NCBI GenBank assembly: GCA_036388855.1
Contig: DASVRA010000010.1
Span: 95,903 to 159,902, forward strand
DNA from: DASVRA01 sp036388855
GTDB taxonomy: Bacteria > Pseudomonadota > Alphaproteobacteria > Caulobacterales > Caulobacteraceae
Length of the DNA: 64,000 nt
Reading direction: 5' to 3'
How positions within the stretch are numbered: the stretch's first letter is position 1; every line of letters begins with the position of its first letter. The notes beneath the pieces were generated by a model. It made no database searches, was not told the origin of the DNA, and saw only the letters and a list, made by a program, of their open reading frames with translations. The translations under genes and the position numbers were made by a program. This document shows positions 18,823 to 27,069 of this stretch, in pieces.

Positions 18823-19284
18823 CTAGGGCCGGGCCGCTTCGGCGGCGTACGCCTTCGTCAGCGGCTCCCAGGCCGCCATGTCCGGAAAGCCTTCATAGCT
18901 ATGCCGGGCCGGCGTGCTCGCCCACGGCAGCTTCTCGCGCGTGAACGTCTCCACGAACGGCTCGAACCAGCCGTGCTCGTCCAGCATCGTCGGCCGCACG
19001 TTGACCAATCCGTCCATCGCGGGCGGCCGGGTGAACACCCAGCTCATGCAATGCGGGCAGAAGTGGTGCATGTCACGGTTCAAACCGCCCAGGACGGTCT
19101 CGCCCTGGGTAAGCGCGAACCCGTCCGCCGGCATGATGATCGTCAGCGAAAAGGCGCTGGCGCTCATCCGCTGGCAGCCGGCGCAGTGGCAGGCCAACGC
19201 GATCAGCGGCGCCTGGGTCACCCGAAAGCGCACGGAGCCGCACCGGCACCCACCTTCCCACGGCAGCTTCCAATGAGCGCTCAT
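18823..19284 (-). CDS. GFA-family (glutathione-dependent formaldehyde-activating-like) zinc protein
   Basis: The protein has the GFA cysteine pattern: GGCRCGSVRF near the start, CHCAGCQR in the middle and FCPHC later. These bind two zinc ions. Most members have no proven activity despite the name. I took the ATG at 19284; an upstream reading adds 12 residues of no family resemblance. It follows the ParA-like gene on the same strand with a 29-base gap. Confidence 0.82.
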   Translation of the reverse strand: MSAHWKLPWEGGCRCGSVRFRVTQAPLIALACHCAGCQRMSASAFSLTIIMPADGFALTQGETVLGGLNRDMHHFCPHCMSWVFTRPPAMDGLVNVRPTMLDEHGWFEPFVETFTREKLPWASTPARHSYEGFPDMAAWEPLTKAYAAEAARP

Positions 19285-19401
19285 CGCCAGTCTCCGCGGC
19301 CGCTGGCGGGCCGCGCCCAATGAAGATGAGCACTATTCCTACGCTGTAGCGCTACGATAGCCAAAACCAGACTTCCGGGGCGATTTCCATCCGGCACGAA
19401 A

Positions 19402-19932
19402 TTAAGCAGGGACGTAGGTCAACCTGATCACATCCTCGCCAATCAGATCGTGGCTCATGAGGCGGAGCGGCGGCCGTGGTCCGGCGAAATATGGCTTTCC
19501 CTGGCCAAGCACGACGGGGTGCAGGTAGATACGATATTCATCAATCAGGCCCAGGTCTGTGAGGCTCCGCGCCAAGTCCGGGCCGGCAACTTCGATCTCC
19601 CCATCGCGCTCGACCTTCAGCTGCCGGATCGCGCTCTCAAGATCATCCTCAACGAGCGTGGCGTTGGGGCCGAGTGATTTCAACGAACGTGAGACGACCC
19701 ATTTTGGCTGGTTCCGCCACGCCGCCGCGAAGGCGTGTTCCTCTGCATCCCATTCAGCATGATCGTCGTCCCAATAACGCATGAGCTCATACATTTGGCG
19801 GCCGTACACACTGCCGGCCTGCCCCTCAGCCTCCTCGATGAAGTGGCGGAAGAGCGTGGGGCTTGGCGCAAACGCCGTATGGTCAACGTAGCCGTCCAGG
19901 GACTGATTCATCCCGAACACGAGCTTAGCCAT
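19402..19932 (-). CDS. Dihydrofolate reductase/RibD-C family protein
   Basis: The 176-residue protein opens with AKLVFGMNQSLDGYVD, has VYGRQMYELMRYWDDD and KWVVSRSLKSLG, and ends with VAGPDLARSLTDLGLIDEYR and LGQGKPYF. These are features of the YyaP/RibD C-terminal, DHFR-like reductases. The substrate is unknown. Base composition is slightly lower in GC than its neighbours. The ATG at 19932 was preferred to a start seven codons upstream. Confidence 0.8.
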   Translation of the reverse strand: MAKLVFGMNQSLDGYVDHTAFAPSPTLFRHFIEEAEGQAGSVYGRQMYELMRYWDDDHAEWDAEEHAFAAAWRNQPKWVVSRSLKSLGPNATLVEDDLESAIRQLKVERDGEIEVAGPDLARSLTDLGLIDEYRIYLHPVVLGQGKPYFAGPRPPLRLMSHDLIGEDVIRLTYVPA

Positions 19933-20069
19933 CCCGCTTCCTCTTCTGTCCACGACACTCTGCTGGTGCGATGCAACCGGTTGTAAGCTGCGCCATATCT
20001 GTTGCTAAGCGGCGTATTGGCCGCAGCGTTTTAATAGAGACGGGCGGCGCTTGGCGGCAGGTGGCGATG

Positions 20070-20159
20070 TGGCGGACGGGGTGGGATTCGAACCCACGGT
20101 GGGCGCAAACCCACGGCGGTTTTCAAGACCGCTGCCTTAAACCACTCGGCCACCCGTCC
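20070..20159 (-). tRNA. tRNA-Ser (anticodon TGA)
   Basis: On the minus strand a class II tRNA runs from GGACGGG at 20159 to an encoded CCA at 20070. The acceptor stem GGACGGG pairs with CCCGTCC. The D-arm (GGCCGAGTGG), an anticodon loop CTTGAAA with TGA, a long variable arm and the T-loop GGTTCGAATCC are all present. The length of 90 bases and the long variable arm identify serine. No integrase or duplicated tRNA end is seen beside it. Confidence 0.97.
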
Positions 20160-20269
20160 TCGCCAGCCGAGATAGCAGGGGAGGGGGCCCGCCTCCAGCA
20201 CGCCCGCTCGGCTTAACCAAACGGAAAAGCTGCCGGGGCAAGCTAAGCTGTCGCTTAGGAGGCGCGGCC

Positions 20270-20839
20270 ATGCTTCCACGCAGCTACCGGAATCTAGTGC
20301 TCACCGCCGTGGCGCTATGTTGCGCCGGCGTGAGCGGCTGCCTTGGCGGCGGACGTAAAGAAGCGGCCGATCTCGGCGCCTACCGCACGGCCAACCTGAA
20401 GCCCTACTCGGTCAACGGCCGCCGCTACACGCCCAAGGTCGAGCCGCGCTACGAGCAGGTCGGCTTGGCTTCCTGGTACAGCTACCCGGCCGGCACCCGC
20501 CGCACCGCCACCGGCGCCTGGTTCGATCCCGGCCAGATGACCGCCGCGCACCGCACCCTGCCGCTGCCCTGCATCGCCGAGATCACCAACCTGGAGAATG
20601 GCCGCAAGGTGAAGCTTCTGGTCAACGACCGCGGCCCCTTCGTCGACGGCCGCGTCATCGACGTCTCCAAGGCGGCGGCCGAGAAGCTCGGCTTCGCCGG
20701 CAAGGGCCTGGCCAAGGTCAAGGTCCGCTTCGTAGGCCCAGCCCAGCGGGTGGCCGCCGTCGGCGGCGCCTCCGCCTACACGCCCGACGGTGAGGCAATC
20801 GTGCTGGCCATGATGGCCACGCCGGACGGCGCCCGCTGA
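20270..20839 (+). CDS. rlpA: RlpA family septal/rare lipoprotein
   Basis: RlpA proteins bind or cleave denuded peptidoglycan at the septum and outer membrane. A lipoprotein signal ends at GVSGC, giving an acylated cysteine at residue 24. The double-psi beta-barrel follows with GLASWYS, ATGAWFDP, AAHRTLPLPC, VNDRGPFVDGRVIDVS and AAEKLGF. No C-terminal SPOR domain is present, so it is a short form. GGAGGCG precedes the ATG. Downstream is a 400-base repeat-rich gap before tmk. Confidence 0.92.
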   Translation: MLPRSYRNLVLTAVALCCAGVSGCLGGGRKEAADLGAYRTANLKPYSVNGRRYTPKVEPRYEQVGLASWYSYPAGTRRTATGAWFDPGQMTAAHRTLPLPCIAEITNLENGRKVKLLVNDRGPFVDGRVIDVSKAAAEKLGFAGKGLAKVKVRFVGPAQRVAAVGGASAYTPDGEAIVLAMMATPDGAR

Positions 20840-20886
20840 ACGCCCGCCCGTTGCCATTCAAGTTGATCGGCCTATATTCCTAAACC

Positions 20887-21156
20887 GGTCTTTGACATCG
20901 TAACTCCCGACGCCGCCGCCCAGGCCGCGCCATGAAACCGGACTCACCGGACTCCTTTTTTCCAAGTCCGCTGCCACCTCTTGATCCTCTGAGGGAGGAG
21001 GAAAGTGCACGATCTGCACGCTTGGCCGGGCGCGCAAAACCGGACTTCACCGGACTCACCGGACTGTTTTTCCGGAGTCCGGCGGGGAATGTGCACGAAG
21101 TGCACTCCTGAACAGGCGTGCAAACCAAACTTACCGGACTCACCGGACTCCATTTT
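20887..21156 (+). repeat. Composite intergenic repeat, copy 1 (CACCGGACT tandem units and GTGCAC palindromes)
   Basis: The 400-base gap between rlpA and tmk holds a structured repeat and no gene. It begins with GGTCTTTGACA (20887-20897) and CGCCGCCCAGGC (20914-20925). Three units of tandem CACCGGACT follow at 20937-20954, 21039-21065 and 21133-21150, each ending in a T-rich run. Between them are GTGCAC-based palindromes (21005-21018 imperfect; GTGCACGAAGTGCAC at 21091-21105). The same ordered blocks recur at 30431-30655 in the other orientation. The element could be a mobile intergenic repeat or specify a small RNA; sequence alone does not decide. Confidence 0.75.
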
Positions 21157-21239
21157 CATCCGCTCCGGCCACCGGACCTAGCCGCCTTGGCTCCTCGGCG
21201 ACCGCTTGCCTGCCCCGGCGAAACCGGGGATGGGGAGGG

Positions 21240-21872
21240 GTGCGCCGCGGCCGTTTCATCACCTTCGAAGGCGGGGAGGGGACCGGCAAGTCCACCCAGG
21301 CCCGCCTCCTGGCCGACCGTCTGCGCCCGCTGGTCGGAAACGTAGTCCTCACTCGCGAGCCCGGCGGCTCGCCCGGCGCCGAAGCCCTGCGCGAGCTGCT
21401 GTTGAACGGCGAGGCGGAGCGCTGGTCGGCGACGGCCGAGGCCCTGCTGATGTACGCCGCCCGCGCCGATCACCTCGATCGCGTGATCCGCCCGGCCCTA
21501 TCCGGCAGCGCCTGGGTGGTGTGCGACCGCTTCCTCGACTCCACCCGCGCCTACCAAGGTGCGGCCGGCGGGGCGCCCCAGGCCCTGATCGCCGCCCTGG
21601 AGGCCCAGGTGGTCGGCGACGCCCGCCCCGACCTGACCCTGGTCCTCGACCTGCCAGTGGAGGCGGGGCTGGAGCGGGCATTCGGCCGCAACATGTTCGA
21701 CCGCTTCGAGGCCAGGGGCCAGGCGTTCCACGAACGGCTGCGCCAGGCCTTCCTCGACATCGCCGCCGCCGAGCCCGCGCGCTGCCGCGTGATCGACGCC
21801 TCCGGCCCGCCAGAGGCGGTGGCGGAGGCAGTGTGGGCGGCCGTGCAAGAGCGGACGCTGGCGCTCGCCTGA
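21240..21872 (+). CDS. tmk: Thymidylate kinase
   Basis: Tmk phosphorylates dTMP to dTDP. The P-loop is FEGGEGTGKSTQ near the N-terminus. The DR(F/Y) motif is present (VVCDRFLDSTRAYQG), and the lid region is FDRFEARGQAFHERLRQ. The length of 210 residues is normal. The start is a GTG at 21240 tight behind GGGGAGG. Its stop overlaps the holB ATG by one base, and together with tatD it forms a compact operon. Confidence 0.95.
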   Translation: MRRGRFITFEGGEGTGKSTQARLLADRLRPLVGNVVLTREPGGSPGAEALRELLLNGEAERWSATAEALLMYAARADHLDRVIRPALSGSAWVVCDRFLDSTRAYQGAAGGAPQALIAALEAQVVGDARPDLTLVLDLPVEAGLERAFGRNMFDRFEARGQAFHERLRQAFLDIAAAEPARCRVIDASGPPEAVAEAVWAAVQERTLALA

Positions 21873-22873
21873 TGGACACCCTCCACCCCCGCGACAGCTT
21901 CACCCTGGAAGGCGCCGAGGCCCCCGAGGGGGCTTTCCTCAAGTCCCTCGCGCGCGGCCGGCTGCACCACGCCTGGCTGCTGACAGGGCCTGAGGGGATC
22001 GGCAAGGCGAGCTTCGCCTACCGCGCCGCGCGACGGCTGCTCGGCGCGGCGCCTGATCCCGCGCACGGACTGCTCGGGGCCTCGCCCGAGGATCCGGTTA
22101 GCCGCCAGGTCTCGGCCCGCTCGCACCCCGACCTGCTGGTGCTGGAGCGCGAGGTCCCCGACGGCAAGCCGCGCAAGTTCATCCCGGTGGACGAAGCCCG
22201 CCGCCTGCCGGAATTCTTCTCCAAGGCGCCCGCCAGCGCCGCCCACCGGGTCGCCATTGTCGACGCCGCAGACGACCTGAACCCCAGCGCCGCCAACGCC
22301 CTGTTGAAGACCCTTGAGGAGCCGCCGCCCAACGGCGTGCTGTTCCTGGTCTCCCATGCGCCCGGACGGCTGATCGGCACCATCCGCTCCCGCTGCCGCC
22401 GCTTGGCCTTCAGATCCTGGGAGCCGCAACAGGTGGTGGATTTCCTCAGGCCCCGCGTGAGTGTCGGCGAGGAAGACGCCCTGCGCCTTGCGGTAATGAG
22501 CCGCGGCGCGCCGGGCCGCGCGCTCGCGCTCGCCCATTCCGGCGCGCTGGAGGCGGACCGGGAAGCTCGGCGGCTCCTGTCGGAGTTGCCCCGGACGGAC
22601 GCCGCCGCGCTCCAGGCGCTGGCCGATTCATTGAGAGGCTCCGAGGGCCAGGCCCGCCTCGAACTGCTGATGGAACGGCTGGCGGACAACATCCGCGAAA
22701 TGACGCAACGAACGGCGGCCGACGCGCCCGACCCGGCGCTTGAGCGCTGGGCCGAAGCCTGGGAGACGCTGGTAAATCTCCCGGCCCAGGCGGAAGCCCT
22801 GAACCTCGACCGGCAGGACGCCTTCTGGACCGCCATGGGCCGGCTGCAGCGGGCCGCGCGCGCCCCATGCTGA
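21872..22873 (+). CDS. holB: DNA polymerase III delta-prime subunit
   Basis: HolB is the clamp-loader stator. The AAA+ domain shows HHAWLLTGPEGIGKASFAYRA (a modified P-loop), an NALLKTLEEPP sensor segment and a FLVSHAPGRLIGTIRSRCR box with the SRC motif. The 333-residue length is usual. The ATG at 21872 shares a base with the tmk stop. The end overlaps the tatD start by 7 bases, leaving no room for the metG gene often found here in alphaproteobacteria. Confidence 0.93.
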   Translation: MDTLHPRDSFTLEGAEAPEGAFLKSLARGRLHHAWLLTGPEGIGKASFAYRAARRLLGAAPDPAHGLLGASPEDPVSRQVSARSHPDLLVLEREVPDGKPRKFIPVDEARRLPEFFSKAPASAAHRVAIVDAADDLNPSAANALLKTLEEPPPNGVLFLVSHAPGRLIGTIRSRCRRLAFRSWEPQQVVDFLRPRVSVGEEDALRLAVMSRGAPGRALALAHSGALEADREARRLLSELPRTDAAALQALADSLRGSEGQARLELLMERLADNIREMTQRTAADAPDPALERWAEAWETLVNLPAQAEALNLDRQDAFWTAMGRLQRAARAPC

Positions 22874-23646
22874 TCGACAGCCACGTCAACCTGCACGCGC
22901 CGCAGTTCGACGCCGACCGCGATGCGGTGATCGCCAGGGCGCGCGAGGCCGGCGTGCGGCTCATGCTCAACATCGGCGACAAGGTCTCCGGCTTCGAAAC
23001 CGCCTACGCCGTGGCCGATGCGCACGATGACATTTGGCAAACCGTCGGCACGCACCCCCACGAGGCGAAGGAGAACCCGAGCCTTGCTCCGGCGGACCTG
23101 ATCGCGCTCGCGGAGCGGGAGAAGGTCGTCGGCATCGGCGAAACCGGCCTAGACTTCCACTACGACCTGAGCCCCCGGGACGTTCAGGCCGAAGTGTTCC
23201 GGGCTCACATCGGCGCCGCGCGAGAGACCGGGCTTCCACTGGTCATCCATACGCGCGAGGCGGACGCCGTGATGGCCCAGATTCTGGAGGAAGAGCAGGG
23301 GAGGGGACGCTTCCGCTTCTTGATGCACTGCTACACCTCGAGTCCGGAACTCGCGGGCAAGGCCGCGGAATTGGGCGCATGGTTCTCGGTGTCCGGCATC
23401 GCTACCTTTCCACGCGCTGAAGAGGTGAGGGCGGTGATCCGCGACATGCCGGCCGACCGGATCATCGTCGAAACCGACTGCCCCTACCTGGCGCCCGTGC
23501 CGATGCGGGGGCGTCGGAACGAGCCCGCCTTCCTGCCCCACGTCCTCGCCAAACTGGCGGAAATCCGCGGCTGGACCTTGGAGGAGGCCGAAGCGCGGAC
23601 GGAGGACGCCTTCTTCGCCTTGTTCCACCCGATTCCCCGCCCGTGA
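22867..23646 (+). CDS. tatD: TatD family metal-dependent DNase
   Basis: TatD enzymes are TIM-barrel metal hydrolases acting on DNA. The protein has GIGETGLDFHYD, PLVIHTREA, FLMHCYTSS and ETDCPYLAP in the right order over 259 residues. The first metal motif, normally HxH, reads DSHVNLH, with Asn in place of the second His of HxH. This may be a lineage feature or weaken one metal site. It overlaps holB at its start and the next gene at its end (GTGA). Confidence 0.9.
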   Translation: MLIDSHVNLHAPQFDADRDAVIARAREAGVRLMLNIGDKVSGFETAYAVADAHDDIWQTVGTHPHEAKENPSLAPADLIALAEREKVVGIGETGLDFHYDLSPRDVQAEVFRAHIGAARETGLPLVIHTREADAVMAQILEEEQGRGRFRFLMHCYTSSPELAGKAAELGAWFSVSGIATFPRAEEVRAVIRDMPADRIIVETDCPYLAPVPMRGRRNEPAFLPHVLAKLAEIRGWTLEEAEARTEDAFFALFHPIPRP

Positions 23647-24449
23647 GCGCCTCGCTAGAGTTCACCATCCTGGGCTGCGGCTCCTCCGGCGGTGTGCCCC
23701 GCTCTGACGGAGAGTGGGGCGCCTGCGATCCCGCCGAACCGAAGAACCGCCGAAGCCGCTGCTCCATGCTCGTCCGGTGGCGGGGGGAGGGGACCGAGCC
23801 CACCACAGTCCTGATCGACACCGCGCCCGAGTTGCGGCTCCAGGCCCAGGCCGCCGGCGTGACCCGCGTGGACGCGGTGCTCTACACCCACGACCACGGC
23901 GACCAGACCAACGGCATCGACGATTTGCGCGCCTTCTTCCTCCGCCACGGTCGCCGCACGCCCTGCTACATGGATCCCGCCACCCTGGTCGGCCTAAAGC
24001 GCCGCTTCGGCTATGTCTTCGACGAGCAGCCGATCTACCCCGCCATGTGCGAGGCCCGCCCGCTGCCCCCTTTCGGCCAAGCCTGGAGCGTGGAGGGGCC
24101 TTCGGGGCCGATCCCGGTGCTTGCCTTCGACCAAGACCACGGCAGCGTCCGCTCCGTCGGCTACCGCCTTGGGCCGCTGGCCTATTCCAGCGATGTTGTG
24201 GGAATCCCGGAGGAATCTTTTGGCATGCTGGAGGGCGTGCAGGTGTGGATCGTCGACGCGCTCCGGCATCGGCCGCACCCCACCCACGCCAATGTGGAGC
24301 GGGCGCTCGGGTGGATCGAGCGGGTGCGGCCGCAGCGGGCGATCCTCACCAACCTGCATCAGGACCTCGACTACCGCGCCCTGGCCGCCTCGCTGCCGCC
24401 GGGCGTGGAGCCGGCCTACGACGGCATGACGCTCCAGCTGGCGCTGTAG
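23643..24449 (+). CDS. PhnP-like metallo-beta-lactamase-fold hydrolase
   Basis: This MBL-fold phosphodiesterase/hydrolase starts at a GTG overlapping the tatD stop. It shows FTILGCGSSGGVPR, the metal motif THDHGDQTNGIDDLR, LAYSSDV and TNLHQDLDY. It resembles PhnP and the conserved MBL hydrolase that follows tatD in many alphaproteobacteria. A probable zinc-site cysteine pair is not evident. The substrate is unknown; cyclic phosphodiesters are typical for the family. Confidence 0.85.
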   Translation: MSASLEFTILGCGSSGGVPRSDGEWGACDPAEPKNRRSRCSMLVRWRGEGTEPTTVLIDTAPELRLQAQAAGVTRVDAVLYTHDHGDQTNGIDDLRAFFLRHGRRTPCYMDPATLVGLKRRFGYVFDEQPIYPAMCEARPLPPFGQAWSVEGPSGPIPVLAFDQDHGSVRSVGYRLGPLAYSSDVVGIPEESFGMLEGVQVWIVDALRHRPHPTHANVERALGWIERVRPQRAILTNLHQDLDYRALAASLPPGVEPAYDGMTLQLAL

Positions 24450-24458
24450 ACGATAAGC

Positions 24459-25073
24459 GTGCCGCTTCCGCCGCTTAAGCTGGGTTTCCTCGCCTCCCGC
24501 AACGGTACGGCCATGCGCGCGGTCGTGGCCGCCGCGCGGGGGGGCGAGCTGCGTGTCGAGCCACGCCTGCTGATCAGCAACCGCGCCGAAGCGCCCGCGC
24601 TGGCTTTCGCGCGCGAAGCGGGCCTGCCATGGCAGCACGTCAGCGCCTTGAGCGAAGGTTCCGCCCAAGCTGCCGATGCGGTGATCGCGGCGGCGCTCAA
24701 GGGCGCGGGAGTCGAGCTCGTGGTGCTGTCCGGCTATCTGCGGCGGCTGGGGCCGGCCGTGCTTGAAGCCTTCGGCGGTCGCATCCTCAACATCCACCCC
24801 GCGCTGCTGCCGCGCCACGGTGGCGAAGGCATGTACGGCCGCCGCGTGCACGAGGCGGTGCTGACGGCGGGCGACTCTGAGACCGGGGCCACCGTCCACC
24901 TCGTCGAAGGCGCCTACGACACCGGCCCGGTGCTGGCCCAGGCGCGGATCGCGGTCGAGCCCGGCGACACCCCCGAATCGCTGGAGCGCCGCGTCGCCGC
25001 CATCGAAGCGCCACTCTACATCGACACCCTGAGGCGGATCGCTTCGGGCGAACTGGCGTTGCCCGTGGCGTGA
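24459..25073 (+). CDS. PurN-like formyltransferase
   Basis: The fold is that of phosphoribosylglycinamide formyltransferase. It shows LGFLASRNGTAMRAV at the nucleotide end, NIHPALLPRHGGEGMYG with the Asn-His pair, and GATVHLVEGAYDTGP with the catalytic Asp region. The phosphate loop lacks the usual GSGSN, and the HGGEGMYG segment differs from the common PFPGLH-type loop. It may be a second formyltransferase beside a canonical PurN elsewhere, or the only PurN. The start is a GTG at 24459. It is probably co-transcribed with the MBL gene. Confidence 0.78.
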   Translation: MPLPPLKLGFLASRNGTAMRAVVAAARGGELRVEPRLLISNRAEAPALAFAREAGLPWQHVSALSEGSAQAADAVIAAALKGAGVELVVLSGYLRRLGPAVLEAFGGRILNIHPALLPRHGGEGMYGRRVHEAVLTAGDSETGATVHLVEGAYDTGPVLAQARIAVEPGDTPESLERRVAAIEAPLYIDTLRRIASGELALPVA

Positions 25074-25137
25074 CACCGCCGCGCCTTGACAGCGGCGGGC
25101 GGGGCGGGCTCTGACGCCCGCCTTTCAGAGAGGACGA

Positions 25138-25659
25138 ATGCGCCTACTGTTCGCCGTGGTGTTCTGCGCGGCCGCCGCAGCCGTTTGCGGCGCGCAGGCG
25201 CGCGCCTGGAACACCGGGGTGCTGTCGATCCACAACGGCCGCGGCCAGCCGGTATCGCTGGCGGCGCCCGGGCGCGGCGACCTGACGTTCACCATCGCCC
25301 CGGTCACCGACTATGGCGTTGACAACCTGGTCCTGCCGGTGTGCCGCGATCGCAAGGACATGGACCGGCGAGCCGTGCGGCTCAGCGCGGGCGGCAAATA
25401 CCTGGCGGCGCTGTGCCAGGGGCAGGCCGACAGCGTGGTCTATCTGGTCAACCGGCGCGAAAGCTGGCGCGGGCGTGAGGCCTGCGCGCCGCGCGCATTC
25501 GCCTATGTCACCGTCGAGTTCTACGAAGACCGCATCCGCTGCACCGGCTATGACGAGAAGCCGCAGTGGATGTCCTCGACCACGCCGCCTGGGCCGAACG
25601 CGCTGCCGCGAGCCACGCCTCCCACCGTGCCTAGTGGAATTTCCGATAATCTCCCTTAG
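25138..25659 (+). CDS. Secreted protein of unknown function
   Basis: I do not recognise this family. The 173-residue product has a clean signal peptide (about residues 1-22, LLFAVVFCAAAAAVCGAQARA). The mature domain contains four cysteines that could form two disulphides, and the tail is proline-rich. AGAGAGG precedes the ATG. It is preceded by purN-like and followed by a transporter, neither of which suggests a role. Confidence 0.7.
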   Translation: MRLLFAVVFCAAAAAVCGAQARAWNTGVLSIHNGRGQPVSLAAPGRGDLTFTIAPVTDYGVDNLVLPVCRDRKDMDRRAVRLSAGGKYLAALCQGQADSVVYLVNRRESWRGREACAPRAFAYVTVEFYEDRIRCTGYDEKPQWMSSTTPPGPNALPRATPPTVPSGISDNLP

Positions 25660-25722
25660 ACGCAAGATAGCTGCGGCTCTTCGGGCTTGATCGAAGCGCC
25701 GTCCCCGCCTCTGATGGGCAGG

Positions 25723-27066
25723 ATGGCCGACTCCGCCGCCAAGCCGACCACCCTGCAGCTCATGGCCTATGCGGCGCCGTCGCTGCCGCTCGCGGGCTTC
25801 GGCCTGCCGCTGGCGGTGCACCTGCCCAACTACTACGCCGAGGAACTGGGCCTGCCGCTGGTTGCGGTGGGCTTGGCCTTCATGTGGGTCAAGCTGATCG
25901 ACATCGCCGCCGACCCGGTGATCGGCGCGCTGATGGACCGCACCCGCACTCGGCTTGGCCGTTTCCGTGCTTGGCTGGTCGCCGCCGCGCCGGTGCTGAT
26001 GCTGTCGGCCTTCATGCTGTTCATGGCGCGGCCGGGAGTTTCGGCCGTCTACCTGTGGCTCTGGCTGCTGGTCGCCTACGTCGGCTTCTCCATGGGCTCC
26101 CTGGCCCAGACCGCCTGGGGCGCCGTGCTCTCGCCCGACTACGACCAGCGGTCACGCATCTACGGCTGGTGGCAGGCCGGCAACGTGGTGGGCATGCTGC
26201 TGCTCCTGCTGCTGCCTGTGGTGATGCAGCTGGGCCTGGGCGCCAGCCGCCAGGCTGGAATGCAGGCGATGGGCTGGTACGTTGTGGCGCTGCTGCCGCT
26301 GGGGGTGGCCTTGGCGGTGTGGCGCACGCCTGAGCCGGAACGGCCGCGCGAGAGCGCCGCCCGTATCAGCGATTATCTGGCCCTGTTCCGCTTCGGCTCG
26401 GTTCGGCGGATCCTCTTGATCGACATCCTTATGGCCTGGGCCCCGGCGCTGACGGCGGCGCTGTTCTTCTTCTATTTCCAGCACATCAAGGGCATCCCTC
26501 AGGCGCAGTCGAACCTGCTGCTGCTGGTCTATTTCGCCGCCGGGCTCGCGGGCGCGCCGCTGTGGAGCTGGCTGGCGCAGCGGCTCGGCAAGCACCGGGC
26601 GATGGCGGCGGTGGCGCTGACCATGGCGGCTGGGATCATGGTGCTGCACTTCACCCCGCTGCCGAACCTTTGGGTGGCAGGCGCGGTGCTGGCGCTGGGC
26701 GGCCTGCCCTTCTCCGGTTCGATGCTGATCCTACGCTCCATGCTGGCGGATGTCGGCGACGAGATCCGGCTGGAGACGGGCGTGGACCGCACCGGCCTGC
26801 TTTATTCGATCCTGACCGCCACGCTGAAGACCGCGCAGGCCCTGGCCGTCGGCTGCTCCTATGTCGGGCTGCAGCTGGCGGGGTTCCACGCCGGCCAAGC
26901 CAATCCACCCCAGGCCCTGCTGGGCTTGCAGCTGCTGTTCGTGGGCCTGCCGGTGGCGATCAGCCTGCTGGCGGCGGCGTCCACGCTCGGCTATCGGCTG
27001 GACGCTCGTCGCCACGCCGCCATCCGGGAGGCGCTGGAACGGCGCGACGCCCCCTCCCCCGCCTGA
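25723..27066 (+). CDS. MFS/GPH-family sugar-type transporter
   Basis: This is an inner-membrane transporter with about twelve hydrophobic helices. The loop after helix 2 is DPVIGALMDRTRTRLGRFR, the hallmark of the glycoside-pentoside-hexuronide cation symporter branch. Later motifs include YDQRSRIYGW and MLADVGDEIRLETGVDRTGLLYS. The substrate is not readable. Starts at 25714 (ATG) or 25687 (TTG) are also possible; the choice affects only the extreme N-terminus. mazG follows after 3 bases. Confidence 0.85.
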   Translation: MADSAAKPTTLQLMAYAAPSLPLAGFGLPLAVHLPNYYAEELGLPLVAVGLAFMWVKLIDIAADPVIGALMDRTRTRLGRFRAWLVAAAPVLMLSAFMLFMARPGVSAVYLWLWLLVAYVGFSMGSLAQTAWGAVLSPDYDQRSRIYGWWQAGNVVGMLLLLLLPVVMQLGLGASRQAGMQAMGWYVVALLPLGVALAVWRTPEPERPRESAARISDYLALFRFGSVRRILLIDILMAWAPALTAALFFFYFQHIKGIPQAQSNLLLLVYFAAGLAGAPLWSWLAQRLGKHRAMAAVALTMAAGIMVLHFTPLPNLWVAGAVLALGGLPFSGSMLILRSMLADVGDEIRLETGVDRTGLLYSILTATLKTAQALAVGCSYVGLQLAGFHAGQANPPQALLGLQLLFVGLPVAISLLAAASTLGYRLDARRHAAIREALERRDAPSPA

Positions 27067-27069
27067 GCC

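Noticed and set aside
20070..20159. tRNA-Ser as an integration site
   Set aside because: No integrase, no duplicated tRNA 3' end and only ordinary genes on both sides.
20937..21150. Tandem CACCGGACT units as a CRISPR array
   Set aside because: Repeats are only 9 bases and directly abutting, with no spacers of constant size and no cas genes.
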